Source: Typhlomys cinereus (lineage: Eukaryota; Chordata; Mammalia; Rodentia; Platacanthomyidae). From it: DNA of 64,000 nucleotides. Numbering within the stretch: the stretch's first letter is position 1; each line of letters opens with the position of its first letter. The translations under genes were made by a program, and so were the position numbers. Positions 47,561 to 61,600 of the stretch are shown piece after piece. The notes under the pieces were generated by a model, which was given only the letters and a program-made list of their open reading frames with translations, made no database searches and was not told where the DNA came from. The stretch lies in assembly GCA_023101885.1 (NCBI GenBank), contig JALPQD010000407.1, positions 1,825,846-1,889,845 of the forward strand, read 5' to 3'.

Positions 47561-47588
47561 CAGGCCTGCCTTGGAGCTATGGCAGTGT

Positions 47589-47589
<1 letters not shown>

Positions 47590-47640
<51 letters not shown>

Positions 47641-47880
47641 CTCCCTCCCTCCCTCCCTCCTTTCTCACTTCTCCTTCTTCCTCCCTCCTCCTCCCTCCTC
47701 CTCCCTCTCTCCTTCCTCTCTCTCTCCCTCCCTCCCTCCTTTCCTCCCTCCCTCCTTTCTCACTCCTCCTTCTTCCTCCCTCCTCCTCCCTCTCTCCTCC
47801 CTCTCTCTCTCTCCCTCCCTCCCTCCTTTCTCACTCCCTCTTGCCTCTCTCTTTCTTCCTCCCTCCTCCTCCCTCTCTCC

Positions 47881-47933
<53 letters not shown>

Positions 47934-47935
47934 CC
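47590..47935. repeat. (TC)n microsatellite and CT-rich tract
   Basis: Pure TC runs at about 47591-47637 and 47887-47930 flank a C/T-rich stretch with CCCT and CCTT units. The minus strand is a purine tract capable of triplex (H-DNA) formation. Confidence 0.95.
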
Positions 47936-48394
47936 CCTCTCTTCTGCTCCCCCCACACTATGATAACAGGGGATGCCACCTCAGAGGAGATCCTCAGGTT
48001 GGCCTGCAGCATGGGGCGTGGAGCTGCCTGACGCTGAGGCTGTGGGGAGGGGTGCAAAAGCTGCCCTTCCACCTGGACCTTCCACCCGGGGCAGCAGAGG
48101 ACTCCCCGCTTGGCTTCAGGAGGATGTGGCCCCAGACTCTCCCCTGGAACCAGCCCCTCCCCCCAGGTCGTGCTGGCTGGAGCATTGTTCCTACAGGTGC
48201 TGCCAAGGGCTGGAGCTTGGGTAGAGAGTCGCAGCTCTGGAAGCGCCTTCGGTTGACCTTTCCATTGACCCCAGCCCAAGGCCCTGTTGCAGGGGCCAGT
48301 AGGTAGGGGGAAGGGCATGGGAAGAAAAGGAGGGCAAGAGAGACTAGGAGGAGGAGGGAAAGGAGGGAGAGGCAGGCTCAGGAGCCCAGTGGGG

Positions 48395-48535
48395 TGATGA
48401 GAGACAGAGGGAAGAGGGGGGGACAGAGGGAAGAGGGGGGACAGAGGGAAGAGGGGGAACAGAAGGAAGAGAGGGGACAAAGGGAAGAGGGGGGAGACAG
48501 AGGGAAGAGAGCAGGGGGAGACAGGGAAGAGGGAG
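48395..48535. repeat. G-rich short tandem repeat, about 16-18 bp
   Basis: Roughly eight units of gacagagggaagaggggg with small variants. Confidence 0.88.
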
Positions 48536-48539
48536 CAGG

Positions 48540-50080
48540 TTGCGGGAGAGAAACAGTGAGGGAGAACCAGCAGGGACTGGGGGTGGGGGGTCTTCCCAAG
48601 TGTCTACTTTCCGCCAAGAACTGTTGTGAGCAAACGCTTTATCTTCCTGCACCCGATCCTAACCTTGGGGTGCTAGTTTCGAGGTCTCCTGAGTAAGGCA
48701 CCAACGTAGACCCAGCACACATTCACTCCGAGACCCCTAGGACACAGCTGCCCCCAGCTGTGCACGGGGGGGGGGGGCAGATATTCTCCCAAACCTGTTC
48801 CAGCAGCTGGGCCCCATCTCCTTGGGCAGGACTCCAGGAAGTGTGCCTCGGGTCCTGATGCAGGGTTTGGGGGACAAGCTGTGCTCTCTCAAGCCCCCAC
48901 AAAAGACGACTGGCCAGAGGGTCCTGCAGGGCACTCAGTCCTTTCGGCTCCAGGCTGCTCCAGGGCCCCTGTGCGCCTCTGAAGTACAAAGGGGGAAACA
49001 AGAGGAGCCTGTAGCCAGAGCTGCTGCGTTAGAGGGATAACGTCCGGGTCCCCTGCCTTCCAGGTGTGTCCTTGTCCCTCTGCGAGCACAGGCCTGGCTT
49101 CCAGACCCACGCAGGACACCACGAGCTGCTAAGCCTTCCCGGGAGCCCACAGTTCTGAACACCCCAGTCTTTCCTCACGCGCCCTCAGAGTGAATGGTGG
49201 TCGCTGGCTGTGGGAAGCAGGGGCCATGCCTGAAAGGGGTCCCAGCCCGGCCAGTCTTAGCAGAACAACTCAAAGAAGGAAAACGTCCGTGGTAGAGAGC
49301 AGACCAGACCAGAGGCCAGGCCACTCGGACGCACGTTCCCACTACACGGAAATCCAGAACGGAGGGAATGGAGGGAGACTGGGCGGCCCAGCACCATCCG
49401 GTGTGTGCAGAGCTGGACAGTGCTGTCCAGTCACAGAGGACCGAGAGAAGCCAGAAGCGGGCTTAGGGATGGACGAGCCTGAACAGACCACTGCTGTGAC
49501 CCAGGGGAACAATCCTCCAGGGTGCAGGCAGCAGGTGGGGGGTGGGGGGCGCCTCTGGAGCCGCTGCTGGAGTTGGAGTTTGTTTGGCATGGGACGGGGG
49601 CAAGTTGAAGAGAAATATCCAGCAACCCACCTGAAGAAGGCCAGAGCTAACAAAGGATGTTGGGGAGATGATTTCATGGATGATTTCACCTCAGTCTCCT
49701 AACCAGATGTGGCAGGAGAAATGGGAGCTTTTGCACCAGGAAGCCTTCAAGCGGAGCTCATAGATTCAGCAGCGCGTAGCTCACTGGGAACACACAGTCT
49801 ACACATTCCAATGTGGGTGCTACGCGACAGCCCCCCCTTACCTGAGTTCCATAGAGTGAGCCTTTGAACAAGGGTGGGGTGTTTGCACCTGAGCCTGGGA
49901 CAGCCTGTACCCCTCCCTGTGGGCCCATCCCGAGACCTCCAGACCCACGCCACAATGCCAGGTATGGAAGGGTCTCTGTGAGGACCTGGTTTCCCACAGT
50001 CCCCACAAGGAAATGCTGCCTCCCCCCCCAGGCACAGACCATATGTGCACACGCTCTTCCTCTGCACACTGTGCGTGTGC
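48540..50080. other. Intergenic sequence, no gene seen
   Basis: A 170-codon + strand frame (49190-49702) shows no domain and is not called. Confidence 0.5.
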
Positions 50081-50082
50081 CC

Positions 50083-50940
50083 TCCCCTGCACGCTGCGCC
50101 CTCCCCCTGCACGCTGCGCCCTCCCCTGCACGCTGCGCCCTCCCCCTGCACGCTGCACCCTTCCCCCTGCACGCTGCGCCCTCCCCTGCACGCTGCACCC
50201 TCCCCTGCACGCTGCGCCCTCCCCTGCACGCTGCGCCCTCCCCTGCACGCTGCGCCCTCCCCTGCACGCTGCGCCCTCCCTGCACGCTGCGCCCTCCCCC
50301 TGCACGCTGTGTGTGTGCTCTCCCCCTGCACGCTGCGCCCTCCCCCTGCATGCTGCGCCCTCCCCCTGCACGCTGCGCCCTCCCCCTGCATGCTGCGCCC
50401 CCTCCCCTGCACGCTGCGGCCCTCCCCCTGCATGCTGTGCTCTCCCCCTGCATGCTGCGCCCTCCCCCTGCATGCTGCGCCCTCCCCCTGCACGCTGCGC
50501 CCTCCCCCTGCATGCTGCGCCCTCCCCTGCACGCTGTTGCTCTCCCCCTGCACGCCGGCACAGCGTGTGGCTCTCCCCCCTGCACGCTGTGCCCTCCCCC
50601 TGCATGCTGCACCCTCCCCCTGCACGCTGCGCCCTCCCCTGCACGCTGTGTGTGTCTCTCCCCATGCACGCTGCGCCCTCCCCCTGCACGCTGCGCCCTC
50701 CCCCTGCACGCTGCGCCCTCCCCCTGCATGCTGCGCCCTCCCCTGCACGCTGTGCTCTCCCCCTGCACGCCGGCACAGCGTGTGCTCTCCCCCTGCACGC
50801 CGGCACAGCGTGTGCTCTCCCCCTGCACGCTGCGAGTGTGCTCTCCCCCTGCATGCTGTGCGTGTGCTCTCCCCCTGCACGCTGTGCGTGTGCCCTCCCC
50901 CTGCACGCTGCGCCCTCCCCCTGCACGCCGGCACAGCGCG
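50083..50940. repeat. 19/20-bp minisatellite
   Basis: More than 40 units of ctccccctgcacgctgcgcc with a one-base length change in the C run and variants (catgctg, ctgtgtgtgtg, cacgccggcacagcgtgtg). Three + and three minus frames stay open for 380-400 codons because the units lack stops, so none is a gene. Confidence 0.97.
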
Positions 50941-51604
50941 CATCTTCTCTGGTCCCTTCCTTCACGCCCTGCCCGTGTCTCTCACCAGCACACTCCATGT
51001 GCTTGATCGTGAGGCCGCAGAGTTCCATTGTCGTGGCTTGTGGGAAGACATGCGGGATCTCCTTCGATCCAGCTCATTCCTGCAAGGACAAGTGCGCCGG
51101 CTCCTCGCCAGCCTCCATTTACCTCATCTTTGTCCTGGGTCACACTCCCCTATTGTGGATGGAATAAGGAGTACACAGGTCCCCGCCAGATCCCTGACTC
51201 CTGGACGCACCCCAACACCTGTTAGGACCATGCGTAGCTCCTAAGGCCACAAGAGACCACAGGACAGAGGGCACGCTTTGTCTCACCAGGGCTGCCCCTC
51301 CACCTAATGCCAACCCATCCCTCGCCACCCCTGGGAAAGCAGCAGACTCACCAGCAGAGAATAACCACCTGTCCCAGCACACAAGTGGTTTGCATTTACA
51401 GTTGGACTGCAAATGGGACCTTAATTAATGAATTTGATAATAGAGTCTTTTCATGCAACATTAGCCCAAGTTCAAGATAATCAGCCTGAACATAGACCCA
51501 GCTTTGCAGCAGCACATGCCTAAGGCAAGAGTGTAATTTATGTCCGAGAAGTAGTAGGCACACCAGCCACTGCACCAGGTGCGTGAGGACCCCCACAGGG
51601 CTAC

Positions 51605-52290
51605 ACACACTAGTGTGCAAGCATGTGTGCAAGTGTACGTGTGTGAGAGAATGTGAATGTGTATATGCATGCGAGTATATGTGTGTGAGAGTGTGTGCAC
51701 ATTTGTGTTTGAATAGTGTGAGAATGTGAGTGTGGGGGGAGGGAGTGTGTGGATATGAGTATGTGTGTGTGAGTGTGTGAGGGTTTGTGTGTGTGACAGT
51801 GTGTGAGGGGAGTGTGTGAATGTATGTGTGTGTGTATGCCTGTGGCTGTGTGTGTATGTGTGTGTGCATGTGTCTGTATGTATGTATATGTGTGTGCATG
51901 TGTCTGTGTGTATGTGTCTGTGTGTGCATGTGTCTGTGTGTATATGTATGTGTGTATGAGTATGTGTATGTGCAAGTGTGTGTGTGGCTGTGTGTTTCAG
52001 TGTGTGTGTATGTGTGTGTGTGCATGTGTGTGTGTACATGTGGCTGAATGTATGTGTATATGTATGTGTGTGAGTAGTGAGTGTATGTGTATGTATGTAT
52101 GTGTGTGGCTGTGTGAGTAGTGTGCGTATGTGTAGTATGTGTATGTGCATATCTGTGCATATGTGTATGTGTGTCTGTGTGTATGCATGTGTGTATATGT
52201 GTGTCTCTCTCTGTGTGTATATGTGTACAAGTGAGTGTGTATGTATGTGGCTGTGTGCATGTGTATGTGTGTGTGTGCACGTGGCTGTGC
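51605..52290. repeat. (TG)n-rich tract
   Basis: Nearly 700 bp of TG with TATG, TCTG and GAGTG variants. A purer TG run follows at 52370-52405. Confidence 0.93.
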
Positions 52291-52369
52291 GTTTACCTCA
52301 ACTGTAGGTCTCTGGTCATAAGTCCAGAGCGGGCATGTAGAATTCGCTTGCACTGTCTACCATGTGTGG

Positions 52370-52408
<39 letters not shown>

Positions 52409-52409
52409 T

Positions 52410-55400
52410 GCACATGGCTGTGTGTGTACTTCAGCTGTAGGTCACTGGTCATACGTCCAGAGCGGGCATGTAGAATTCCCTTGCGCCATCTACCATGTGT
52501 CTTGCCGCTGGTGCCACTGAATCTGGGTCATAAACATGTCCTTGGCTTTTCTGTCTTTTCCAATACGGTCACTGAGGGAGGAGGCTGCCGCGCCCGGGCA
52601 AGAGCATCTCAATCTCGGGTGCCAGTCTCGGCCTCCTGGGGGGCCGCTGTGTTGAGATGGGGGGCTGCATGTGGTGGAACAGGGGGTCATCTCCAGCCCT
52701 GAGGAGTGTGGCAACACCTGGCGACCGAGCAGGTGTCCACACGCGGCCCCCCCCCCCGGTGCAGACAAGGAGCAGAGCTCAGAACGTCTGTCCCCAGGGG
52801 CTGGGGACACCAGGTCACTCACGCTGGGCCTGGTGATGGCTACTCAGGCTCGAAGGACTTGGGAAGAGAACCTTGGGCCCACACAGAGAGGGACATGGGT
52901 GCCGAATCTGTGCTCTCTCGCTGCTGACCTGAAAGCACACACTGCCCCCCTGAAGGACCAGCAGGGTTTCTGGTGGAAGCTGGGGGGACGCCATCCACAA
53001 GGCAGCATCGAGATGCGCTGCAGAAACTGAGACACAGCCTGGGACCCCTGCGGCTTGGAAACTCAGGGTCTAGCACCAAAGGTCTCGTTTCCCAGGTGCA
53101 AGGAGTGCCACCTTGCAGATCGGTTCCCTTGAGAAATTTGATGTCAGCAGGTACTATAGTTAGCAAGCACACAGCTTGCTGTCTTGGCTGGTCTTCCCCC
53201 ATCTACCTGTTTCTTAAATGAATACTAGATCATACTAGATATGAGCTACTAGATCAGAGCATCAGGCTGAGCTGTGAGCGCCCCGGAGGATCCAGTGAAG
53301 ACACACACCTGTGCCCTGCAGAACACACATCCCCAGAGGCAAGGCCACGACTGCCTAAAGCAGGTCTCCCCAGTGTCCCTGGGTGGACCTGCCCCAAGAG
53401 AATGGAGCCTGAGGGGTGGTGCGTCTATGGCAGCCCCCCAGCTGTCCACGAGGGACAGGGGCGCACATCCCCTGGCTGTGCCCTGGAGCCTGGGCCTGTC
53501 CCTCTGTCCTGAGGTCAGCCGGGGCTCCTGGGTCATCAGAAGCTGGGCAACTTCTCTTCTGTTTCTGGGGTGCCGGCAGGCTGCAGAACCAATCAGGTGG
53601 CTTTGGCCAGGTTTGTCACCTGTGCTTAGGAAGCCAAGGCAGAGCTTCTGGGCCATGGAGTACCCTCGTAGCACCCACCACCACCACGTGCACACCTCTG
53701 CCCCCAGCTGCACTCATCCTGGTGGGTTTGGGTTTGGTCCAAATGCCTTCGTTACTCCGGCTGCAAATACAGAGGACGTCGTTATCCTCTGTGATTCTTT
53801 CCCTCCTTTCCATAACTTCCCATTTCGAACAGCTTGTGTATGGACACATAGCTCTGGAAAAAGGAAGGCCTTCAGACCAGAGCCACAGGCAAAGCCTGTC
53901 CTTCCAGTGGAGGCAGCTGGCTTGCTCTCATCGCCCTGCCCTTGGGCTTAAAATAGACTTTGGTTTATCACCCGTCCTCATAGAAGTTTCCAGATAGCAG
54001 GGGTGTCTGCAGGTCCTCACAGCAGGGCTGTCCGACACTTGACAGGTGCCACTAGCCTGCCGCGGAGAACTGCTGGAAAACAGAACCCAGCTGGAGAAGG
54101 GTGGGGACGCTCGTGGCGGGTGTGGGTGCAACCCCACCGACAGACACGTAGAAATAAAAGCTGCCTGCCACGGAAGCAGAAGCCGGCGGGCACATGGGAG
54201 GGAAGGTGGGGGCTCGAGGGTCATGTGTGGTTGTTTTAGAACAGTTGGTTGAGCCTGGTTCACTGAAATTCTAACACTGCTGTGTTTCTGTTTAATGTTC
54301 ACATGTATTGGTGACTTGCTGCCCCTGGAAGGAAGCGGGAAGGTTGGGGCAGATCCTGGGGGGATCCCGCAGATCCTCCAACCGTGGGAGGAGCGAGTCA
54401 GCTGTCCCCCCCCCCCCCCGTCACACAGCCAGTCTCCTCCGGACCTCCTCTAATGTCTTCCAGCCCCCCACCAAGGTGCTAAGCTAAAACATTTTCTCTG
54501 AACAGCCCCCGACTGGCCATTTACAGCGTCAAACACCACCCAGCACTTCTCTCATGGCGACCATCCTTGAGGGGCTCCCAGCCCCCAGGCACAGACGAGT
54601 GCCAGCCTGGGACTCCCGCCACTTTAGAGGGTCCGCTGGCAACTCACTCAAGGACAATCAGAACAAAGGTCTCTGCAGTGGCCAGGGGTCACCACGACTC
54701 CATGGAGAGCCGGGCTAGGCCGGGAGCCAGGCATTCGCCATATGGTCACCGCACAATCATTTCCATGCCCTTGAAGCAGAGCCACGGAGGGGCTTCCAGG
54801 CCAGGAGGGCGCGGCTGGAGGGCGGCTTCTGGTGGCCTCTCCTCTTCCTCGGTTTCTCCTGCTGCCTGCTCATCTAGGTCAGTCCCCAGCCGCCCCTCCT
54901 GAGCACCGCCGCACCCTGGTGTCCGTGGACGTCCGCCATCCATGAGGCTAGACGTGAGCATAACACAGAAGCTGGGTGGTGACCTGCCAGCTCTAAGTGC
55001 CCCATGAGGACCAGCACCCACCCGCACACAGCTGCTCTGAGTTCCCCATGCCCCTAAGTGACCCCTCTAAGCTCAGTGTTTCCCAAGCTAGACTCGGGTG
55101 AATTGCCTTTAGTCTGCTGGTGGCGCTAATCCGTCATGGACAGATAACGTCCGTGTCTCCCCATGCAAAGTCGTACAGCAGCGGCCTTCCCTGGCTCCCT
55201 GGTTCCCTGGTGGCCCAGGGCTGCCTGAACCCCGCGGATCTGGAGGAGTAGTGACCACTCAGGTCTTAATCTCCTGGACTAGGATAGGGCTCCAGGGAGA
55301 AAGTGCCGGGGCGCAGCGTGCCCACCCTGGGGATGTGCTGGTCCCGCAGTTGAGCGGAGCAGGAACTCCTAAGGCTGATGACGTGATGTGTGGCAGTGCC

Positions 55401-57600
55401 GCGTGTGTAGCAAAACCCCCGTGAACCACGGCTGTTCCTGTGGAGCCAGACACACAGGCACAGCACCCGAGAGGACAGAGGAGGCTGTCGTGCTTTGGGT
55501 GTCAGTGCGCCGGGAACTGCCACTTCAAAGCACTACGCAACCTATGCCCCATGCACCAGACAGCCCATTGCCCCACTCCAGGGGGGCCTGTGAGTCTCAC
55601 ATTGGCACATCCTGCTGCACTGAGAGCTCTGTCAAGAGTGGTCTTGCCAGCAAAGTGTGTGCAAGGCCCTCATGGTGCACTTCTTGGAATGTGGCTCCGT
55701 GTTTCAGGGACACGTGGTCATGCTGTGGTGGCCTCTCCACAGGGCAGCTTCCACCCCAGAAGGATCAGCTCATTTCCAGTCAGGTCACGACACCCGCCTC
55801 CCTCTGCCTGAGTCTGTCTTTCCCTCTGGTTGCTGTCTTTGTGGTTAAGATCTTTCTCCCAAAGCAATGAAAAGTCTCATCAAGCGGTGAAATCTGCAAG
55901 TTTCAATAATAATCACCATAGCGAAAGATCCATGTGATAGTGGCATGAATATCAAGGGAGCAACCAACGGCTTTTGATTGAAATTAAGGCCCGTTTGTCA
56001 GAGGGACCACATTTTCGTTAACTGGAGTAAGAATCTATGAAAGGCCCCAGGGGAAGAAAAGGCTATGAAAGTTTAGCTAGGAAGACATTATGTCAAACTG
56101 CCGTTTACACAACTGTTTTACACCTATAGACTGGAGAAGCACTCAACACTCAACTTGAAAGCCTCCTTCTGCAACAGAAAAACACAACTGGCAAAATTAC
56201 AAAAATAAGTGACTGTAGACATCTAAGCCACATTCACCCCCACCCCCAGGCTCAGGGAACATCGAGGAAGAGGGGGCAGTAAGATTTTGTAAGAACCTGA
56301 GATGGGACAGTTGTGGGTCAGATATTGTCTCTTGGGCATGACAGGACTGAGGTGTGCACGATATCATGGTAGATATGTAACATATACTCTGGCTGCATGG
56401 GAACTGTCCTACCAGTGTCTCACTATGAAAGCAGAGAGATCTCCAGAAGCTCCACGCCTCCCTGAGAACTAATGCTGAGGAGAGGAAGATGCAATCCCCA
56501 ATGGTGTACCAGTGACCCCTTGCGGGAGCATGATTCATGTCCGGCACGTGACATCACAGACAAACCAGATGAAGCACTGTGGGCCACACAGTGAAAAGAC
56601 TTGAAAACAGAAGGAAATCTGTCAGGAGAGATGAAGGTTGTCAGGGAAAAAGAGGGAGGAAGGGAATGGACATTAGGAGAGAAAAATAAAATAAAGACAG
56701 AAAAAAATAGTTTCATATAACTCATCTGGGTTGCATTTAGGATCAATATCTATGTGTCCAGATATCAACTTAATGATTCTATTCACTTCAATTTCTTAAG
56801 GAAAAGATATTTCTAATAAAAGAAACTTAATAATTTATCAGACTTTGCAATAATACATTCCTTTTGAGCTGAAAAATAAAAAAGATCGTTCTTCCAACAC
56901 AAATCTCCCAACATGAATCCATGGGTGCCACTGTCCTGAGGTCCCTCATCCCCACAGCGCCAGCCACAGCACTAAGGATGTGGGCAGCATGGCCAGGAAA
57001 GCAACCTTAGCCCGGAGCATGAGCCAATGAGTTTCCTTTTGGCCACCTCCTTCACGCATGATGACGTCTTGGGTCTGTGCTGAGTACCTATGACAGTTAG
57101 TTCAGCTGTTAACTTGACCCTTGTGGGTACACTATAAGGAATTATTTAGTTAAGACAAGTTTCTAGAAAGCCCCTAAGAGATAGTATAATTGATAAGGGA
57201 AGACCCAACCCACAGTAGGGGGACTCTTCCCTGCACAGATGGATAAAACAGAGAAAAGAGGGGGAAGGGGGACAAAGAATAGAGAAAGACATAAAGGGAA
57301 GGAGAGAGAGTGAGAGAGAGACAGTGCTGATTGGAATTTGGCAGACTGGCCAGCTAGAAGGTATTGGCATGGGCCTCTCTTTCGCTCTTCCTGTAGATAG
57401 GGCATAACTGGTTCCTTCAGCTCCAGACACTGGTATCATCCGTCTGCCATGATGACCAGGTGTAAACTAGAATCATGAGCATGATAAAAGCCCTCTTGTT
57501 CCCCTTTATTGCTTCGGTCTATTCGTTACAGTATCAAAAACATGGTACTAAAACCATGTCTGTTATCTTGAGTGTCCAGGGGATATGTTGCCTCCATGAC
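52410..57600. other. Intergenic sequence, no gene seen
   Basis: Short frames only. 54406-54420 is a C homopolymer. 56190-56700 has an AT-rich, old-repeat look but could not be classified. The stretch around 57420-57540 resembles the end of the unclassified rodent repeat on the minus strand. Confidence 0.45.
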
Positions 57601-57603
57601 TGT

Positions 57604-58345
57604 CAACATGTGATCACAGCATGACGACATGCAATGGCATGCTACATGATCAGGGTATATGATGACATGCAATGGCATACCACATGACCCCAGCATGATG
57701 ACATGCAATGGTGTACCACATGATCCCATCATGATGACATGCAATAACATACCACATGATCATGGTGCATGATGACATGTAATAACATACCACATGATCC
57801 CAGCATGACGACATGCAATAGCATACCACATCATTCCAGCATAATGACATGCAATGGCGTACTACATAATCATGGTGCATGATGAAATGCTATAGCGTAC
57901 CACATGATCATGGTGCATGATGACATGCAATGGCATACTACATGATCATGGTGCATGACGACATGTAATAACATACCACATGATCCCAGCATGATGACAT
58001 GCAATGGCGTACTACATAATCATGGTGCATGATGAAATGCTATAGCATACCACATGATCATGGTGCATGATGACATGCAATGGCACATCATATGATCCCA
58101 GCATGATGACATGCAATGGCGTACCACATGATCATGGTGCATGATGACATGCAATGGCGTACCACATGATCATGGTGCATGATGACATGCAATGGCATAC
58201 CACATGATCATGGTGCATGATGACATGTAATAACATACCACGTGATCCCAGGATGATGACATGCACTGATGTACCACATGATCCCTGTACATGATGACAT
58301 GCAATATCACACTACATGATCACAGTACATGATGACATACAATGT
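57604..58345. repeat. 36/38-bp minisatellite (AT-rich)
   Basis: About 20 units containing gcatgatgacatgcaatggc, then (a/g)taccacatgat and either catggt or cccagc. The two endings give 38- and 36-bp units. Unlike most arrays in the window it is AT-rich. Confidence 0.95.
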
Positions 58346-59171
58346 CCCTTTGAGGTTCACCGCCTTCACCATATCCCTCTGCACGAAGCAGGGGCTGGGG
58401 CTGAACTGCTCTGTGGACTTGCTCTATCTGCCCATGTGGAGAAACGGCCTGCCTAGAGGTTATGGAGGGTTACTGACAGGTTTGCTCTAGTATCTATAAT
58501 CACTTATGGGAACCAAGTTGAAGTGGGGTGTTGACACACTTATGCCCAGCTTGTGAGTGGACAGCACACCACTCTGTGCTGACAGAGTCACACAGGGCCT
58601 GGCCAGCAGCTGAGGACCCTTGCCAGCCCATGGCCACGCAATGGGCCCTTCAGGTGAGCATGGTGTCATACCTGGTGTCTTCCTGAGCCAGCAGGCTGGT
58701 CGATGGGAGCTACCTGCAGGAGCCATTTTGTCAGGTAAAGACCATTAGTTTTCTTCCTCCCCTTGTCTTTCCCAGCTCCCAGCCTTCTTGGCCTGGCCAC
58801 ATCATCCACGGCAGAGCAGCTGGAAGGTCCCCGGAAGTTCCTTGTCAGCCCCAGCTCAGCACCCAAGCAGCTTCCCACAAGCTGAAGAGTGAAAGGGCTG
58901 CTGTGCAGACTTTTCTCAAGCAGGGAAGGGTTGTGGTCGAGCCATCCACTATTCAAACTTTATTACATAATTACAGTGTGAAACATACTATTTTCCCTTT
59001 ACTTTTCCTCTCTTGGCTAATGGTAAGTTTTATTGCATAAATAAATCACACATGCCGAGATGGGTGCCTCACAGCCTACACACCAATCACACAGAGGCTG
59101 ACATCATTCAGATGCCACTGTGGGAGCTCTCTGCCCTGCATTACTAGACCACTCTTCAGCTACATGTTGTC

Positions 59172-59310
59172 AGTATTGGGGGAGTGCATCCCGTCAGAGG
59201 TGACGGAGCCTCTGTGCAGGGGAGTGCGTCCCTGTCAGAGGTGACGGAGCCTCTGTGCAGGGGAGTGTGTCCCGTCAGAGGTGACGGAGCCTCTGTGCAG
59301 GGGAGTGCGC
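59172..59310. repeat. Short tandem repeat, about 41-44 bp, three copies and a partial
   Basis: Copies contain cagaggtgacggagcctctg followed by tgcaggggagtgcg. Confidence 0.9.
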
Positions 59311-59394
59311 TCCCTCCCGGTTCTGTGGGAGTCTGCTCTGGCAGTTTTGCTCTCTTGGCCTCCATGATTGGTGTGACTTAAGCTGCCTCCACTT

Positions 59395-59540
59395 CTGCCA
59401 CCAGCCAGGCCTTTTCTGCCATAATGGACTGCAACTCCTCTCTGGAGCCGTAAGCCAAATAAATCTCCCTCTTCTGCCTTAAGTTGTGACTGTGCTGTCT
59501 CACAACGACACAGAGTATAACTGCCATACCTGCCACAACC
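59395..59540 (-). mobile_element. Unclassified rodent interspersed repeat, antisense fragment
   Basis: The text ccataatggactgcaactcc..taagccaaataaatctccct..ccttaagttg reads as the complement of the opening of the copies at 15596 and 61238. Confidence 0.45.
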
Positions 59541-60789
59541 ATGGACTCCAGCCAGGCTTTGGAGAGAATGTAGCTTCAAGTCAACTTGGGGAGGAATGGA
59601 CCACCATACTCTGCTCAAAGATGCGTCTGTCTCCCTGTCCCCCAGAGGTACAAAGGGGTGCAGGCACTAACCCAAAGAAAGAGCATACGCAGTCAGATGA
59701 TAAATTCTGTTGGCATAAAATGCAGAAATAAAGTTAGTCATATTGATGTGATCACAGCAAAGATAGCCAATGACTTTATACAAGATTATACCATGCCGTA
59801 AATTTAAAAAATACTGCCTGTGGTGTAGGGGGATTTGTATACTTCATCAGGTAGTTTGAAAACAGCCATGCTGGGAAGGTCTTTGAAGGTCCTCCCCACT
59901 TGTGGGGATTATTCTGAAGGAATCTGGAGGAACTGGTTCTAATCCTCCACAGAGAAGGTCATCAACTTCCCCCAACTCTGTTTCTGAAAGGATGTGGAGC
60001 TGAGCTCTCCATTGCAGATCAGTTAACTTCCTCAAAAGAAACAGCTGGACCACAGGTCTGCCACAAGGTCAACTGGGCTGAGCCCCACATGAACAGACCA
60101 ATGAAAGGTAGGGAACCAAAAGCTCCCATCAGGTTTGCAAAAACTGGAGCTAATCAATATGGAAAAGCCACTTTCCCTAGACTTGTCTAACTTTATGAAT
60201 AGCCCTGAGGGGCTTTCTTGCCCCTCATGAATTCCATGTTGGAGTCCATGAGTTCTTTTTGGCTCCCTTGCTGCAGGCAACTAGCTCCCCCACACAGACA
60301 CCCCTTGCAGGAACCTCCAAAGCTGTCCAAATACCTGTCCCAGACCCTGTCAGTGCTCTAACCCTATCCTGCAGCCCCATGACTCTTCAGACTTTCTCTC
60401 TCACCCAGAATCATGCCCACACCAGCTGTTCTGGGCACACAGGGCCTGTTCTGCCTCCACTGTGGACTCCCTACCTCACACGGGCAGAGGCGGGGCCCTG
60501 CACTTCTCAACTTGTCTAGAGGTCTGACCCTAGGGGTCACTGAGAAGGGAGACATGACGGATGAAGCCACCCAGAGCATCCAGTTGAGTCCTAATTCAAA
60601 GTGGGGACGAGTCCTAGTCAGGAGGGCAAAGATGCCTCTAGGGCCATGTCTATGAGATTGCCCAGGCTCTCCCCAGGGACAATATAGGAGTCACTCGGCA
60701 GTCAGGACAGGCAGCACCCAACAGGGTCAGGAGATTGGGAGAGTCCTTGGTCCTCTGTGTGAGGGAGGCAGCAAAGACAAATATTCTAA

Positions 60790-61160
60790 AACATGCTGTG
60801 TGCATGCACACCTGTGTGCGCATGCATGTGGCGTGTGCGCTAATGTGTGAGTATGTGTGTGAGCGTTTGTGTGTGCATGTGGGAGTGTGCCCAAGCCTGT
60901 GTATGTGCATGTGTGTATACGTTGGAGTGTGTGTGTGTACATGTTGTAGTGGGAGTGTGTGCACACATGGGAGTTTGCATGTGTGTGTACATGTGGAAGC
61001 ATGCCCGTAGGGCTGTGCATGTGTGTGCATGTGGGAATGGGTTTATGTATGTGGAGAATGTGTGCACATGTATATGTATACATTCGTATGTGCGTGCATA
61101 GGTGTCCAGTGTGCACATGTGCATGTATAAATGTGTGTGCATTTGTGTGATACCCATCCA
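60790..61160. repeat. (TG)n-rich tract
   Basis: TG/CATG/TATG repeat about 370 bp long. The open frames are artefacts. Confidence 0.9.
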
Positions 61161-61237
61161 AGAGGGAGATAGATGGGAAGACTCCCCTGTCCTTGACAAG
61201 TTCATAGCCTCCCTTCTGTGATGCGGGTGGGCGGAAC

Positions 61238-61600
61238 TGTATCAGTTACTCTTAACTATTGCTGTGAGAGAACACCCAAAGTCAAGCAACTTAAGGAAGA
61301 AAGGGAGATTTATTCAGCTTACGGTTCTAGTGGAGAGAAACAGTTTTCAGTGGCAGAGGCGGCATGGCTGGCTGGCCAAAGCTGCAGGAGGTTACGTTAC
61401 TGCAGACATTTTGGAAGCTGAGAGCTGCAAAACTGCTTGCTGCAAAGGCAGACTTCTCCCGGAAGTAGGGTGGGACTAATCTACCTCAAGGCCCACCCCT
61501 TGTAACTGATTTCTTCCAGTAAGGCTCCACTTCTCAAGGTGCCATGACCTTGCTAAACACATGAGACTGTGGGGGACACTTTTCAAACCATGACAGGAAC
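61238..61600 (+). mobile_element. Unclassified rodent interspersed repeat, longest copy
   Basis: Runs from gtatcagttactcttaac and attgctgtgagagaacac, through caacttaaggaagaaaggg and gctgcaggaggttacg, to ttcaaaccatgacagg. The motif order matches a common rodent repeat. It is shared with partial copies at 4470, 8840/12310, 15596 and 59395. Confidence 0.55.

Noticed and set aside
49747..51244. Six open frames of 380-400 codons across the 50-kb array
   Set aside because: They are Cys/Ala/Pro- or Gln/Gly/Arg-rich translations of a 19/20-bp repeat lacking stops, open on both strands, with no flanking domain.
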